A DNA stretch of 49,330 nucleotides from EX4484-2 sp964592095 (GTDB taxonomy: Archaea; Altiarchaeota; Altiarchaeia; IMC4; QMZM01). A program made the translations under genes and the position numbers. Shown here in pieces: positions 1 through 8,180 of the stretch; within the stretch, counting starts at the first letter, position 1; every line of letters begins with the position of its first letter. The stretch lies in contig CAZQER010000001.1 of NCBI GenBank assembly GCA_964592095.1, positions 1 to 49,330 of the forward strand. Direction: 5' to 3'. The notes below the pieces were generated by a model. That model saw only the letters and a program-made list of their open reading frames with translations. It was not told the DNA's origin and searched no databases.

Positions 1-563
1 GCCGCCCATGAGATGAATCTTAAAACTATGAATTTATCGTCTTTTGAGAGATTCAGGTCATCTAAGACCGAGGGATTTGGTTTGAAGTAATTTGGATGTA
101 GATAGGCGAGTTCATGGTAGCCGTTGTAGCGGACATGTTTTTTACCTAGGTCCCTTAGGAAACAGGAGGGTGTGCAGATTGTTGTAGCGAAGGGGAAGGT
201 CAGCCAATTGGCAAGTTTTGCATCTTCTGTATCTGTAAAGATGATTGAGGGTTTTCTTAAAAGTTTTCCGACATGGGCAATGTAAGGGTTGTGAACCCCC
301 ATCAGAATATCCGGTTTGAATCTTCTGGCTATTTTATAGAGCCTGTAATCCATTCCAAGCATGCCGAATGCCTTCGAACTCATTCCTTCATATTGCCTGC
401 CGCGGTTCTCGTACTTCAGATTATAAAGATTAAGCAGATCAAGAGTCACTTCCTTTTCTCTGGCAGTGATCTTGATTCCATGATCGCTATTCCCCAATTT
501 CTTAATCACATTCCTGAAAAGGTGAACGTGTGCTGGATGACCGATATCTACGAGAACTCTCAT
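1..563 (-). CDS. DUF354 family protein, partial (C-terminal part beyond left edge)
   Basis: Reading the minus strand from an ATG at 563, the frame stays open for 187 codons to the left edge, so only the N-terminal half is present. The protein starts MRVLVDIGHPAHVHLFRNVI and has ITAREKEVT at residues 32-40. Both are hallmarks of DUF354 (COG1817), an archaeal and bacterial family of about 340-350 residues. The family resembles GT-B glycosyltransferases and UDP-GlcNAc 2-epimerases in fold, and its substrate is not known to me. The region upstream is decayed DNA, so there is no informative operon partner in view. The family call is firm and the function is open. Confidence 0.85.
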   Translation of the reverse strand, partial: MRVLVDIGHPAHVHLFRNVIKKLGNSDHGIKITAREKEVTLDLLNLYNLKYENRGRQYEGMSSKAFGMLGMDYRLYKIARRFKPDILMGVHNPYIAHVGKLLRKPSIIFTDTEDAKLANWLTFPFATTICTPSCFLRDLGKKHVRYNGYHELAYLHPNYFKPNPSVLDDLNLSKDDKFIVLRFISWA

Positions 564-614
564 TTTGCATTAAATAGTGTACTTTTGGCAATATAAATTG
601 TCGTATTTTGTTTA

Positions 615-1215
615 TTATAGATTCGGAAGATACCGGAGATGAATGGTAATGTTGAATCTGTAATTATCTGGATTTTGATGCTCCTTAATCAATTCGATAA
701 TATCTCTTGGATTGTAAAGAATTATGTCAGGATATTCAAGATTGATCCTTTTTCCTATAAGAACCTTATCACAGGAGAATTCCTCTACTTTTTCTTCAAA
801 TTTTTTCACATCCTTCCCCTCCACATTGCCCCATTTGACCTTTTCTCTGTCTGGTGATGGGAGATATTCTATCCCTCCATCATAAAATTCTGCGAATATC
901 TCGGCACAGAAGTTTTGTATTGCCTTCATTCAGTCTCTGGAATTCATCTATGACTACTATCTTGTCCTGATTCAGAAGACTACGAACCCTATCTGAAACA
1001 GATGTTATGTCGACATCTACATCCTCAGACCAGAGAGATCCATCCCTTTTAACTAGGATGTATATATCAGGCTTATAGAGATTTCTTAGGTGTGTGATAT
1101 CGGAGGAGATACAAATGAGATGCCTGTCATGGATAGAAGGGGATAACCTTTAATCCGCCTTCCTTGAATGTTCTCTCGAGAAATTCAAGTTCCTCTCTGC
1201 ACTTCACAAATTTTC
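615..1215 (-). pseudogene. Remnant of an archaeal AAA-type ATPase with a nuclease-like C-terminus
   Basis: Conceptual translation of the minus strand gives three pieces of one protein in shifting frames. Near 1215-1140 lies an N-terminal piece, REELEFLERTFKEGGLKVIP, like the start of archaeal ATPases that read 'NREEELEFLE...' before the P-loop. A piece at about 1130-900 contains VVIDEFQRL, a Walker B motif. A 104-residue ORF at 929-615 follows, with KVKWG, then KVLIGKRINLEY and LYNPRDIIELIKEH, resembling the PD-(D/E)XK-like C-terminal domain of the same ATPase class. The Walker A loop is missing, a stop separates the first two pieces, and frames change between pieces. I therefore read it as an inactivated gene with internal deletions. 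The exact family is inferred from motifs only. Confidence 0.6.
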
Positions 1216-1251
1216 AGATCATAATGATGACATATTTAATCCGAATGTATA

Positions 1252-1277
1252 AAAATCAGGATATAAAATCAGGATAT
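1252..1277. repeat. Perfect 13-bp tandem duplication
   Basis: AAAATCAGGATAT occurs twice head to tail with no spacer. It lies at the 3' end of the antitoxin remnant. A 13-bp duplication shifts the reading frame, which fits the decay seen in this stretch. Confidence 0.85.
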
Positions 1278-1554
1278 GGAGGGATACAGATTTCAGAAAG
1301 ATTTTTAGTTTTCAGGTTGAGCAGTAGATTTATTCTTTCTAATGAGATGGGTTTTTTCTTTTTATCTATTTCTATTTTGTTTTCATTTTCAAGATCCGAT
1401 AGTGCCTTTTCTAGCATATATCTTAGAAAACTTACAAATTCTCTGAGTTCGTTAATGATTCGGGAATACCTCACCCAGTTGACTCATTTCAATTTTTTCA
1501 TCAATCTCTCTCATCTCTAAGTCTATCATCAACTCTTAGACTTATTACTTTCAT
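1256..1554 (-). pseudogene. Frameshifted ribbon-helix-helix (VapB-like) antitoxin remnant
   Basis: An ATG at 1554 opens MKVISLRVDDRLRDERD and then stops at about 1504. The sense continues in a second frame from the ATG at 1514 as MREIDEKIEMSQLGEV, and in a third frame from about 1474 as RYSRIINELREFVSFL and onward to 1256. Joined, the first two pieces read like a VapB/CopG antitoxin: a beta strand ISLRVDD followed by helices containing a W/M-S-x-x-I type segment. Two single-base shifts, each 40 nt apart, break it. No PIN-domain toxin is intact nearby. The identity of the last 72 codons is unclear. Confidence 0.5.
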
Positions 1555-1565
1555 ATATTTAATAC

Positions 1566-1582
1566 TGTAATACTGTATTACA
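1566..1582. promoter_or_regulatory. Inverted repeat, probable operator of the RHH antitoxin
   Basis: TGTAATAC-T-GTATTACA is a perfect inverted repeat with 8-bp arms and one central base. It ends 12 bp upstream of the antitoxin ATG at 1554. Ribbon-helix-helix antitoxins repress their own promoters through short palindromes placed like this. The operator role is inferred from symmetry and position. Confidence 0.5.
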
Positions 1583-1590
1583 TAGATTTA

Positions 1591-1610
1591 AATTAACGAG
1601 AATTAACGAG
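1591..1610. repeat. 10-bp tandem duplication in the intergenic region
   Basis: AATTAACGAG is repeated twice without a spacer. It lies in the 146-bp gap between the antitoxin start and the 3' end of the nitroreductase gene. Nothing else is recognisable in that gap. Confidence 0.7.
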
Positions 1611-1700
1611 AATTTCCCCAAGAGTATAAAGATTATCTTTTTCTCCATTAAACCTCCCCTTACCTTCATAGTCTTAGGTAATTATTAGTAAAATTTAAAT

Positions 1701-2324
1701 CTATAATCTTTTGCCAACGGGCATTATGTAGAGGGGCTCTTCATTAGAAAGGTTTAGTAATCTCTTTATCATGTTGTCATCAAATGCACCAACAACCACG
1801 GTGCTGAGATTAAGGCTCTCTGCCTGAAGATAAACATTCTGAGCTACATGACCCACCCCCATATAGATATATCTTATGCCCCTCTCCCCATATTTTGATG
1901 TAGTTCTCTCATATACTGCAGTAATTAATATATCTACCGATGCATCCCTTACACACCCCTGATTCAGAGCAGTATTACATAGATCATCTCTCAAATCTCC
2001 TGGTATTTTTAGTGTGATTGTATTTTCTAATGGGTTATAGTGATAAACACCATTTTCAAGATTTCTAACATTTCCAGTGATTATATATATCTCAATAGGG
2101 TCGGTAGCACCAGCAGATGGTGCAGATTTATAGTATTGTGCATTACCAGTTATCCCCTGTGCAGCCCATAACAGTTGAGATACTTCTCTCAAATCTAATG
2201 CTTCGTTTTTGTAATTCCTTCTTGACCTTCTTATCTTGATTGCCTCTTCAACAGACATGTTTCCTTTTAAAGAAGGTTGCGGTAATCTTATTATATCCCT
2301 ATTTCCAGTGATTTTGGTATCCAT
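1701..2324 (-). CDS. Nitroreductase-family (SagB/ThcOx-type) flavoprotein
   Basis: This 207-residue protein has the nitroreductase-like FMN fold. An early basic FMN-phosphate motif, RRSRRNY, lies near residue 32, LLWAAQGIT follows, APSAGATDP lies near residue 68, and VVVGAFDD lies near the C-terminus. The APSAGATxP pattern is typical of the SagB/ThcOx branch, which includes small stand-alone oxidoreductases in archaea as well as azoline dehydrogenases. No peptide-modification genes (YcaO or a precursor) are nearby, so a general FMN/NAD(P)H oxidoreductase is the safer call. It is divergent from the DJ-1 gene across a 34-bp gap. The substrate is unknown. Confidence 0.85.
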   Translation of the reverse strand: MDTKITGNRDIIRLPQPSLKGNMSVEEAIKIRRSRRNYKNEALDLREVSQLLWAAQGITGNAQYYKSAPSAGATDPIEIYIITGNVRNLENGVYHYNPLENTITLKIPGDLRDDLCNTALNQGCVRDASVDILITAVYERTTSKYGERGIRYIYMGVGHVAQNVYLQAESLNLSTVVVGAFDDNMIKRLLNLSNEEPLYIMPVGKRL

Positions 2325-2358
2325 TCTAAATATAATAGATGAATTCTAATCTATTAAT

Positions 2359-2997
2359 ATGGATTGGGAGGGGTGTTTTATACTATTGTTAATATTATCA
2401 TCCATTGGATGTATTGAACAGCATATAAAAGAGGAAGGATATGAAAAAATAGATTTGAGAGGTGAGAATATGAAGGCATTAATTGTATTGATACCCAAGG
2501 ACTTCAGGGATGAAGAGTTTAGAATACCAAAGGAAAGATTGGAGAAGGCAGGTATTAATGTAACTGTTGCAGGTCTTGAATCAGGAACTGCAAGGGGGAT
2601 GCTTGGAATGACTGCCCGGCCAGATGTACTTCTGGATGAAGTTGATATAAGTAATTATGATGTTCTTATTATTCCAGGAGGTAGTGGTTCTGTAAGGTAT
2701 CTATGGAACAATCGGAAGGTATTGAACATGGTAAAGGAGGCGTATTCTGAAGGAAAGATTATAGCAGCAATATGTCTATCTGGTGCTGTTCTGGCAAACT
2801 CTGGCATTTTAGAGGGAAAGAATGCAACGGTTTTCCCGACATCCGATTCGGTGAGAATCCTGAAGGAAAAGGGAGCCAACTATATTGATAAAGGCGTTGT
2901 TGTTGATGGTAGGATAATAACAGCCAAGGGTCCAGATTATGCAGATGAATTTGCATATACAATTCTAAAGAAGTTATCCGAGTTAAGTAAAAAGTAA
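2359..2997 (+). CDS. DJ-1/PfpI family protein, possibly lipid-anchored
   Basis: The core (residue 38 onward) is a DJ-1/PfpI domain. MKALIVLIPKDFRDEEF carries the conserved Glu region, and a nucleophile-elbow cysteine sits in AAICLSGAVLA (Cys139). LLDEVDISNYDVLIIPGG is the typical middle strand. Members act as glyoxalases, deglycases, chaperones or peptidases, and this sequence does not decide which. Two starts are possible. The ATG at 2359 adds a hydrophobic stretch ending SSIGC-IEQ, which looks like a lipoprotein signal with Cys18. The internal ATG at 2470 has GGTGAG just upstream and gives a standard cytosolic protein. I keep the longer form because the signal-like extension is intact. The endonuclease gene follows 7 bp later, so they are probably cotranscribed. 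Confidence 0.8.
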   Translation: MDWEGCFILLLILSSIGCIEQHIKEEGYEKIDLRGENMKALIVLIPKDFRDEEFRIPKERLEKAGINVTVAGLESGTARGMLGMTARPDVLLDEVDISNYDVLIIPGGSGSVRYLWNNRKVLNMVKEAYSEGKIIAAICLSGAVLANSGILEGKNATVFPTSDSVRILKEKGANYIDKGVVVDGRIITAKGPDYADEFAYTILKKLSELSKK

Positions 2998-3004
2998 GTG
3001 GAAT

Positions 3005-3655
3005 ATGGGTCTGCTTGAAATCTACAGAAAACTATTAAATCATTTTGGAAAACAAAATTGGTGGCCTGCAGATAGTGAATTTGAGATGATTGTAGGTGCG
3101 ATTCTTACCCAATGTACATCTTGGAAAAATGTGGAGAGGGTAATGGAGAATATGAAGGCAAAGGAACTCATAAATCCCAAACATATGATGGAAATTGATA
3201 GAGAAAATCTGAGGAGGATTATAAAGCCAGTGGGGTATTATAATTCAAAAACAGAAAAACTCAAGGCGTTTGTTGAATTTTTGTATAACAGATATAATGG
3301 TGATTTATATGATTTTCTTGCCCAACCACTTCCGTTGTTAAGAAAGCAACTCCTCTCAATATATGGTATAGGTCCAGAAACGGCAGATTCAATAATTCTT
3401 TATGCGGCAAATAAACCATCCTTTGTTGTAGATGCATACACTGTAAGGATATTTTCAAGGCTTGGTTTTATAGATAAGGATACAAACTATGATAAACTAA
3501 AGCGTTTCTTTGAGGAGAATTTACCAAGAGATGTTGAACTTTATAAGGAATATCATGCGCTCATTGATGAACTCGGAAAGAACTTCTGCAGAAAAGAGCC
3601 ACATTGTAAAAAATGCCCTTTAAATGAATTCTGTGGATTTGCGAATTCATATTGA
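3005..3655 (+). CDS. Endonuclease III-related HhH-GPD DNA glycosylase (COG2231 type)
   Basis: The 216-residue protein has a helix-hairpin-helix, LLSIYGIGPETADSIILYA, followed by the catalytic-Asp segment VVDAYTVRI. A C-terminal four-cysteine iron-sulfur loop, CRKEPHCKKCPLNEFC, follows. The position that is the catalytic lysine in true endonuclease III (GxGRKTA) is glutamate here (GIGPETA), so it should act as a monofunctional glycosylase without beta-lyase activity. This agrees with the COG2231/MagIII-like branch, in which some members remove alkylated bases. The first cysteine spacing is x5 rather than the usual x6. A true Nth is encoded separately at 19.5-20.1 kb. Confidence 0.85.
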   Translation: MGLLEIYRKLLNHFGKQNWWPADSEFEMIVGAILTQCTSWKNVERVMENMKAKELINPKHMMEIDRENLRRIIKPVGYYNSKTEKLKAFVEFLYNRYNGDLYDFLAQPLPLLRKQLLSIYGIGPETADSIILYAANKPSFVVDAYTVRIFSRLGFIDKDTNYDKLKRFFEENLPRDVELYKEYHALIDELGKNFCRKEPHCKKCPLNEFCGFANSY

Positions 3656-3709
3656 TTTCATATTTAATTTACATTTATATTATGAAATTGTAACTATCTA
3701 TATATCAAA

Positions 3710-4603
3710 ATGTTGGATATCATTCCTATTTGGGGTTTGATAATGGCGGTTGCCCTATTATTTTTAATACTCGGAAGTTACTTTGATTTAATGACCGCTG
3801 AAATTCCAGATGTAATAACGGTAGGATTAACATTCATCATTTTAATAATATCACTCGTTTATTCTGCACTTGTATGGGATTTTTCCTTTTTTATATCCTC
3901 TGCTTCCATAGGTATTCTGTATTTTATCTTGGGATATATACTTTTCTATCTTGGGGAATGGGGGGGTGGAGATGTAAAACTTATTTCGGGTGTTGGATGT
4001 TCTATTGGATTTCTAGGGGCGATTAATTATTTAAAAGAGAGCATACTTCCATACTATATAGATTATCTTATAAATATGGCTATTGTATCTGCACCGTATC
4101 TTATCATATATGCTCTAATCTTGGGATTGATGAAACCAAGCGTATTTAATAGATTCTACAAAACAATGAGGAATATTGTTTCTATATTCGTTATAATCAT
4201 ATCCTTCATTCCATCAATATCTGCACTCTTTCTTAATTTGAAATCCATTGCCCTCATATATTTATTGATACCTGCACTGGTAATTCTATCCATTTACTTA
4301 AAAGCAGTGGAGAAGGAGGCATTGCAAAAGAGAATAAATGTTTCAGAACTTCAGGTCGGGGATGTTTTGGCAGAGGATTTAATAGTCAATGGAGAGAAGA
4401 TTTTTAGTAGTAGAAATATCTCGGGTCTTGAGAGAAAGGATATTGAAAGGATAAAGATGCTTAGTAAAGAAGGTAAGATTCCAACGGAGATAACAATAAA
4501 ATGGGGTGTGAAGTTCTCACCAATATTTCTATTTGCCTTTTTATTGTCAATATCTGTAGGTAATGCTCTTGAAACAATTGTGATGTATCTCTGTTCCATA
4601 TAA
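3710..4603 (+). CDS. Archaeal type IV prepilin / preflagellin peptidase (A24 family)
   Basis: This multi-spanning membrane protein of 297 residues carries both aspartates of the GxGD-type A24 peptidases. One is Asp26 in GSYFDLMTAEIPD after the first membrane segment, and the other is Asp88 in GGGDVKL. After the roughly 200-residue membrane domain comes a soluble segment (NVSELQVGDVLAEDLI, then GLERKDIERIKML) and a last membrane helix, as in the archaeal A24 C-terminal domain. It should cut class III signal peptides of pilins, archaellins or binding proteins at the membrane. No pilin genes are seen in the window. Confidence 0.9.
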   Translation: MLDIIPIWGLIMAVALLFLILGSYFDLMTAEIPDVITVGLTFIILIISLVYSALVWDFSFFISSASIGILYFILGYILFYLGEWGGGDVKLISGVGCSIGFLGAINYLKESILPYYIDYLINMAIVSAPYLIIYALILGLMKPSVFNRFYKTMRNIVSIFVIIISFIPSISALFLNLKSIALIYLLIPALVILSIYLKAVEKEALQKRINVSELQVGDVLAEDLIVNGEKIFSSRNISGLERKDIERIKMLSKEGKIPTEITIKWGVKFSPIFLFAFLLSISVGNALETIVMYLCSI

Positions 4604-4651
4604 TGTTATATATTGGAGTTATATATTATAGCATTATTATAGCATTATGAA

Positions 4652-5905
4652 TTATATAAATTCTCTTGGGTCAGTAATTCTTCCCTTAATGGCAGATGCT
4701 GCAACAGTGGCTGGAGATGCTAAGTAAATGTGTGCTTTATTATTGCCCATTCTTCCCTTGAAATTTCTATTAGCAGTTGATATTACATTATCCCCATCTG
4801 CTGGAATTCCATTATGTGTTCCAACACACGGACCACAGCCCGGGGTTACTAATGTTGCCCCTGCTTTGATAAGTATCTCTAATATGCCATTCTCAATTGC
4901 ATTTAGGAGAATCTGCCTTGAGGCAGGTGCGATTATTAGCCTTACATTATTATCCACCTTTTTACCCTTCAGTATCTCGGCAGCAATTCCCAAATCTTCG
5001 AGCCTTCCATTTGTGCATGTTCCTATATATGCCTCATCAATATTTATTCCCTCCACATCCGATACTGGACATACATTATCAACCCTGTGTGGCTTGGCTA
5101 TCTGAGGTTCCATATCTGTGGCATCATATTCTATTATTTTTGAATATGTTGCATCTTCATCGCCTTTTACGGAATTTGGTTTTCTTGAAGAATGTCTTTT
5201 TATATAGTGTATTACCTTATTATCTGCTTCCATAATGCCTGTTTTCGCTCCCATCTCAACCGCCATATTGGTAATTGTCATTCTTGCATCTATTGATAGT
5301 TCTGATATGGTATCCCCAACAAATTCAACTGACATATATGTTGCTCCATCTGCAGTAAGGTCCCCTATAATGCTCAGTATCAAATCCTTTGAATAAACAC
5401 CGGGTGGGAGTTTTCCATTTATTATCAATTTTATGCTCTCAGGTACCTTAAACCAAAGTTTTCCAGAGGCATAAACTGCAGCTATATCGGTGGAACCAAT
5501 TCCCGTAGAAAAGGCATTCAGAGCACCATATGTGCAGGTATGGGAATCTGCTCCAACTATTAGGTCTCCGGGAACTACATGCCCATTTTCGGGTATTAAT
5601 TGATGACATACTCCACATCCGATATCGTATATATTTATATTCTGCTCCGTGGCAAAATCCCTCATCATCTTGTGGAGATTTGAAATACCTTCCAACGGGC
5701 TTGGAGCAGAGTGGTCTATAACAAAGGATATCCTCTCTGGATTGCAGACTCTTTTAATATCCATGCGTCTAAATGTTCTTATTGCCAACGGCGTTGTACC
5801 ATCCTGACTCATAGCGTAATCTACAGCTGCTATAACGATATCCCCCGCATATACCTCCTTTCCAGAGCGGGTTGAAAGTATCTTCTCTGCTATAGTCTGT
5901 CCCAT
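4652..5905 (-). CDS. leuC: 3-isopropylmalate dehydratase / homoaconitase large subunit
   Basis: The 417-residue length is typical of the archaeal LeuC/HacA large subunit. The three cysteines that ligate the [4Fe-4S] cluster are visible: Cys297 in YIGTCTNGR, and Cys357 and Cys360 in TPGCGPCVG. Other family marks are FVIDHSAPSP, GADSHTCTYGALNAF and EANPRA-free ends typical of the aconitase fold. It isomerises 2-isopropylmalate in leucine synthesis or homocitrate-type acids. The archaeal paralogues cannot be told apart from the large subunit alone. The small subunit (LeuD/HacB) is not in the window. It lies head to tail with the HTH-CBS regulator at 5975-6532. Confidence 0.92.
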   Translation of the reverse strand: MGQTIAEKILSTRSGKEVYAGDIVIAAVDYAMSQDGTTPLAIRTFRRMDIKRVCNPERISFVIDHSAPSPLEGISNLHKMMRDFATEQNINIYDIGCGVCHQLIPENGHVVPGDLIVGADSHTCTYGALNAFSTGIGSTDIAAVYASGKLWFKVPESIKLIINGKLPPGVYSKDLILSIIGDLTADGATYMSVEFVGDTISELSIDARMTITNMAVEMGAKTGIMEADNKVIHYIKRHSSRKPNSVKGDEDATYSKIIEYDATDMEPQIAKPHRVDNVCPVSDVEGINIDEAYIGTCTNGRLEDLGIAAEILKGKKVDNNVRLIIAPASRQILLNAIENGILEILIKAGATLVTPGCGPCVGTHNGIPADGDNVISTANRNFKGRMGNNKAHIYLASPATVAASAIKGRITDPREFI

Positions 5906-5974
5906 TTTCCAATAGATATTAATATTAAAAATACATCAATATATACGACACCATATTATCTAATTATACTATAC

Positions 5975-6532
5975 CTAACGCAACACCTTTAGAAGGTCGG
6001 CATTTGTGATTATGCCCTCAATCTCGCCCTTTTCAATCACCAATACTGCCTTGTTATTCTCTAATAACTTTGAAATTGTAGATAAAGGTGTATTTAGATT
6101 CACAGATGGAAAGGATTCCTCCATAAAATTTTCTACACTTTTTGATGTCATATTACGGATATCAGCTCCCCGAGATATCTGGGTCAGGATTACATCCTCT
6201 GAGATTGAACCAACAACTCTGTTTTTTCTAAATACGGGGAGTTGGGATACATCATAATTCCTCATAAGTTCAACCGCCCTGCTTAATGAATCATCTATAT
6301 CTACCCCAACAATCCTCTTGGACATTATCTCCCCTGCCTTTATCTCCTCTCTCTTGAGTTCGTTTAATGCCCTAAAGATTTTCTCTATCTTTGAATATCG
6401 TGGGTCTACATTTCCTGCCTCAACTCTTGCAATAAGTGATTGGCTTATCCCCGCCTTTTTAGATAGTTCCGTCTGTGTAATTCCCAGCCTCTTACGATAC
6501 CTTTTTATCTCGGAAAGAGAGGGAAGTTCCAT
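5975..6532 (-). CDS. HTH transcription regulator with two CBS domains
   Basis: An N-terminal Cro/CI helix-turn-helix (RYRKRLGITQTELSKKAGIS, then QSLIARVEAGNVDP) is followed by a CBS pair starting near GEIMSKRIVGVDIDD and ending GIITNADLLKVLR. CBS pairs bind adenosyl ligands such as AMP, ATP or S-adenosylmethionine. I chose the ATG at 6532 (MELPSLSEIKRYRKRLG) over one 36 bp upstream, because a TATA-like TTTATAAATATT at about 6569-6580 overlaps the upstream ATG and would place transcription start near 6548. The gene is divergent from the homocysteine genes, whose enzyme also carries CBS domains. Control of that module, perhaps sensing SAM, is an inference. Confidence 0.85.
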   Translation of the reverse strand: MELPSLSEIKRYRKRLGITQTELSKKAGISQSLIARVEAGNVDPRYSKIEKIFRALNELKREEIKAGEIMSKRIVGVDIDDSLSRAVELMRNYDVSQLPVFRKNRVVGSISEDVILTQISRGADIRNMTSKSVENFMEESFPSVNLNTPLSTISKLLENNKAVLVIEKGEIEGIITNADLLKVLR

Positions 6533-6537
6533 TTTGC

Positions 6538-6662
6538 TATGCAAATATGAATAATTATAGGATATCAATATTTATAAAAGAATAAAAATATATAAGATAA
6601 TAAATATATGCAAATGTGCATAAAATATATAGTTCAATATTTATAGTAGAATAACAATATAT
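6538..6662. repeat. Duplicated promoter/operator block between regulator and homocysteine genes
   Basis: Two copies of a roughly 55-bp AT-rich block lie 69 bp apart, at about 6538-6593 and 6607-6662. Shared parts are TATGCAAAT at the left end and TCAATATTTATA-xx-AGAATAA-x-AATATAT at the right (first copy from 6565, second from 6634). Each copy holds a TATA-like element. The left parts have dyad symmetry: TTTGC-TAT-GCAAA around 6533-6547 and ATGCAAATGTGCAT at 6608-6621 (one mismatch). This looks like a regulator binding site present once per divergent promoter. Confidence 0.55.
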
Positions 6663-6692
6663 TAAGTATTCTTTTTTTGTTCTTGTAACAAC
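6636..6692 (+). promoter_or_regulatory. Promoter of the homocysteine operon
   Basis: A TATA-like TATTTATAGTAG centred near 6643 would place transcription start around 6668, giving a leader of about 25 nt before the ATG at 6693. There is no Shine-Dalgarno sequence, only a T-rich tract. The element lies inside the second copy of the duplicated block. Confidence 0.4.
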
Positions 6693-8180
6693 ATGAAGAC
6701 AATAAAGGAGATAAATGAAAGGATTAAAAAGGGGGAAGTGGTAATTGTAAGGGCGGACGAGATGCCTGAGATATATGAGAAAAATCCAAAGAGGGCAGTT
6801 AGAGAGGTGGATATTGTAACCACTGGTACATTTGGTGCAATGTGTTCATCGGGAGCATTTCTGAATTTTGGTCATTCCGACCCTCCAATTAAGATGGCTC
6901 AGGTATGGTTGAATGATGTTGAGGCATATACCGGAATAGCAGCTGTTGATGCATATATCGGGGCGACTCAATTGAGGAGATACAATGACTTTGATTACGG
7001 TGGTGGTCATGTGATAGAGGACCTGATTGCTGGAAAAGAAATAGAAGTGAGGGCTGAAGCCTATGGAACCGATTGCTATCCAAAAAAGAAGGTGGAAACA
7101 ACAATCACAATAGATGACCTCAATCAGGCAATAATGTATAATCCCAGAAATTGTTATCAAAAATATATAGGGGCAACGAATTCATCAGATTCGGTTATTA
7201 GAACATATATGGGAACTCTATTACCGAATATGGGAAATGTAAATTTTTCAGGTGTTGGTGAATTGAACCCATTGGTAAATGACCCAGATTATGAGGTGAT
7301 AGGTATAGGAACTAGGATATTTATTGGTGGTGCCAAGGGTTTTGTTGTTGGTACGGGTACTCAACACTCTCCAGATACGGAGTCTGGAAATATATCAACT
7401 ACGGGGAATCTAAAGGAGATGTCCACTAAATATGTAAGGGGTGCAAGTATTCCAGGATATGGGACATCACTATTTTTGGGGATAGGGATTCCAATTCCTG
7501 TCCTTAATGATGACATAGCAAGAAAAACAGCTATCAGAAATGCAGACATAAGGACGGAGATTATAGACTATGGTACCCCCAGACTTCAAAAACCAGTTGT
7601 TAGAGAGGTAACATATGAAGAGTTATTTTCCGGAAGGATTGAAATAGATGGAAGAAAGGTGAGAACAAGCCCGTTATCAAGTGTAAAGGTTACATATCAA
7701 ATTCTGGATGAATTAAAACTACTTATGGAGGAAAAAGAGTTCTTCCTTACGGAAAAGGTGGGTGATTTACCAAAAACGGGTAAAATCAGACCAATGAGAC
7801 TGAAAAAAGGCACTAAATTGGTAAAGGATATAATGACGCGGAATGTAATAACAGCAACGCCAGATTCTACAATAAAGGAAATTTCAGAATTACTTATAAA
7901 CAATCATATAGATCAGATTCCAATAGTCATTGAAGGTAATAAATTGGTGGGGATTGTTACATCAAGGGATATAACAAGGGCATTAGCAATGAATGTAAGG
8001 AAATTGGAGAAGGTTATGACAAAGAAGGTTATTACCTCGGATAAGGATGAAGCAGTTGATATTGTTATTAGGAGATTGGATAAGTACAAGATAGATGCAA
8101 CACCGGTTGTTGATAAAAACAACAGGGTAATTGGGATAATAACAATAGCAGATATAATGAGGAGAGGTAGGTCAAGATGA
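6693..8180 (+). CDS. L-aspartate semialdehyde sulfurtransferase (COG1900/DUF39 with CBS pair)
   Basis: The protein has 495 residues, with a DUF39 domain over about residues 1-370 and a CBS pair from MTRNVITATPDSTIKEIS to the end. The family member MA1821 of Methanosarcina acetivorans takes part in making homocysteine from aspartate semialdehyde and sulfide. Two cysteines in conserved surroundings, Cys51 (TFGAMCSSGAF) and Cys128 (AYGTDCYPKK), are 77 residues apart. As I recall, this matches the essential Cys54/Cys131 pair of MA1821. The stop codon overlaps the start of the NIL-ferredoxin gene (ATGA), so they are translated together. The CBS pair may sense an adenosyl metabolite. Confidence 0.92.
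   Translation: MKTIKEINERIKKGEVVIVRADEMPEIYEKNPKRAVREVDIVTTGTFGAMCSSGAFLNFGHSDPPIKMAQVWLNDVEAYTGIAAVDAYIGATQLRRYNDFDYGGGHVIEDLIAGKEIEVRAEAYGTDCYPKKKVETTITIDDLNQAIMYNPRNCYQKYIGATNSSDSVIRTYMGTLLPNMGNVNFSGVGELNPLVNDPDYEVIGIGTRIFIGGAKGFVVGTGTQHSPDTESGNISTTGNLKEMSTKYVRGASIPGYGTSLFLGIGIPIPVLNDDIARKTAIRNADIRTEIIDYGTPRLQKPVVREVTYEELFSGRIEIDGRKVRTSPLSSVKVTYQILDELKLLMEEKEFFLTEKVGDLPKTGKIRPMRLKKGTKLVKDIMTRNVITATPDSTIKEISELLINNHIDQIPIVIEGNKLVGIVTSRDITRALAMNVRKLEKVMTKKVITSDKDEAVDIVIRRLDKYKIDATPVVDKNNRVIGIITIADIMRRGRSR

Noticed and set aside
6533..6568. N-terminal 12-codon extension of the HTH-CBS regulator
   Set aside because: The upstream ATG coincides with the TATA-like element, so it is unlikely to be transcribed.
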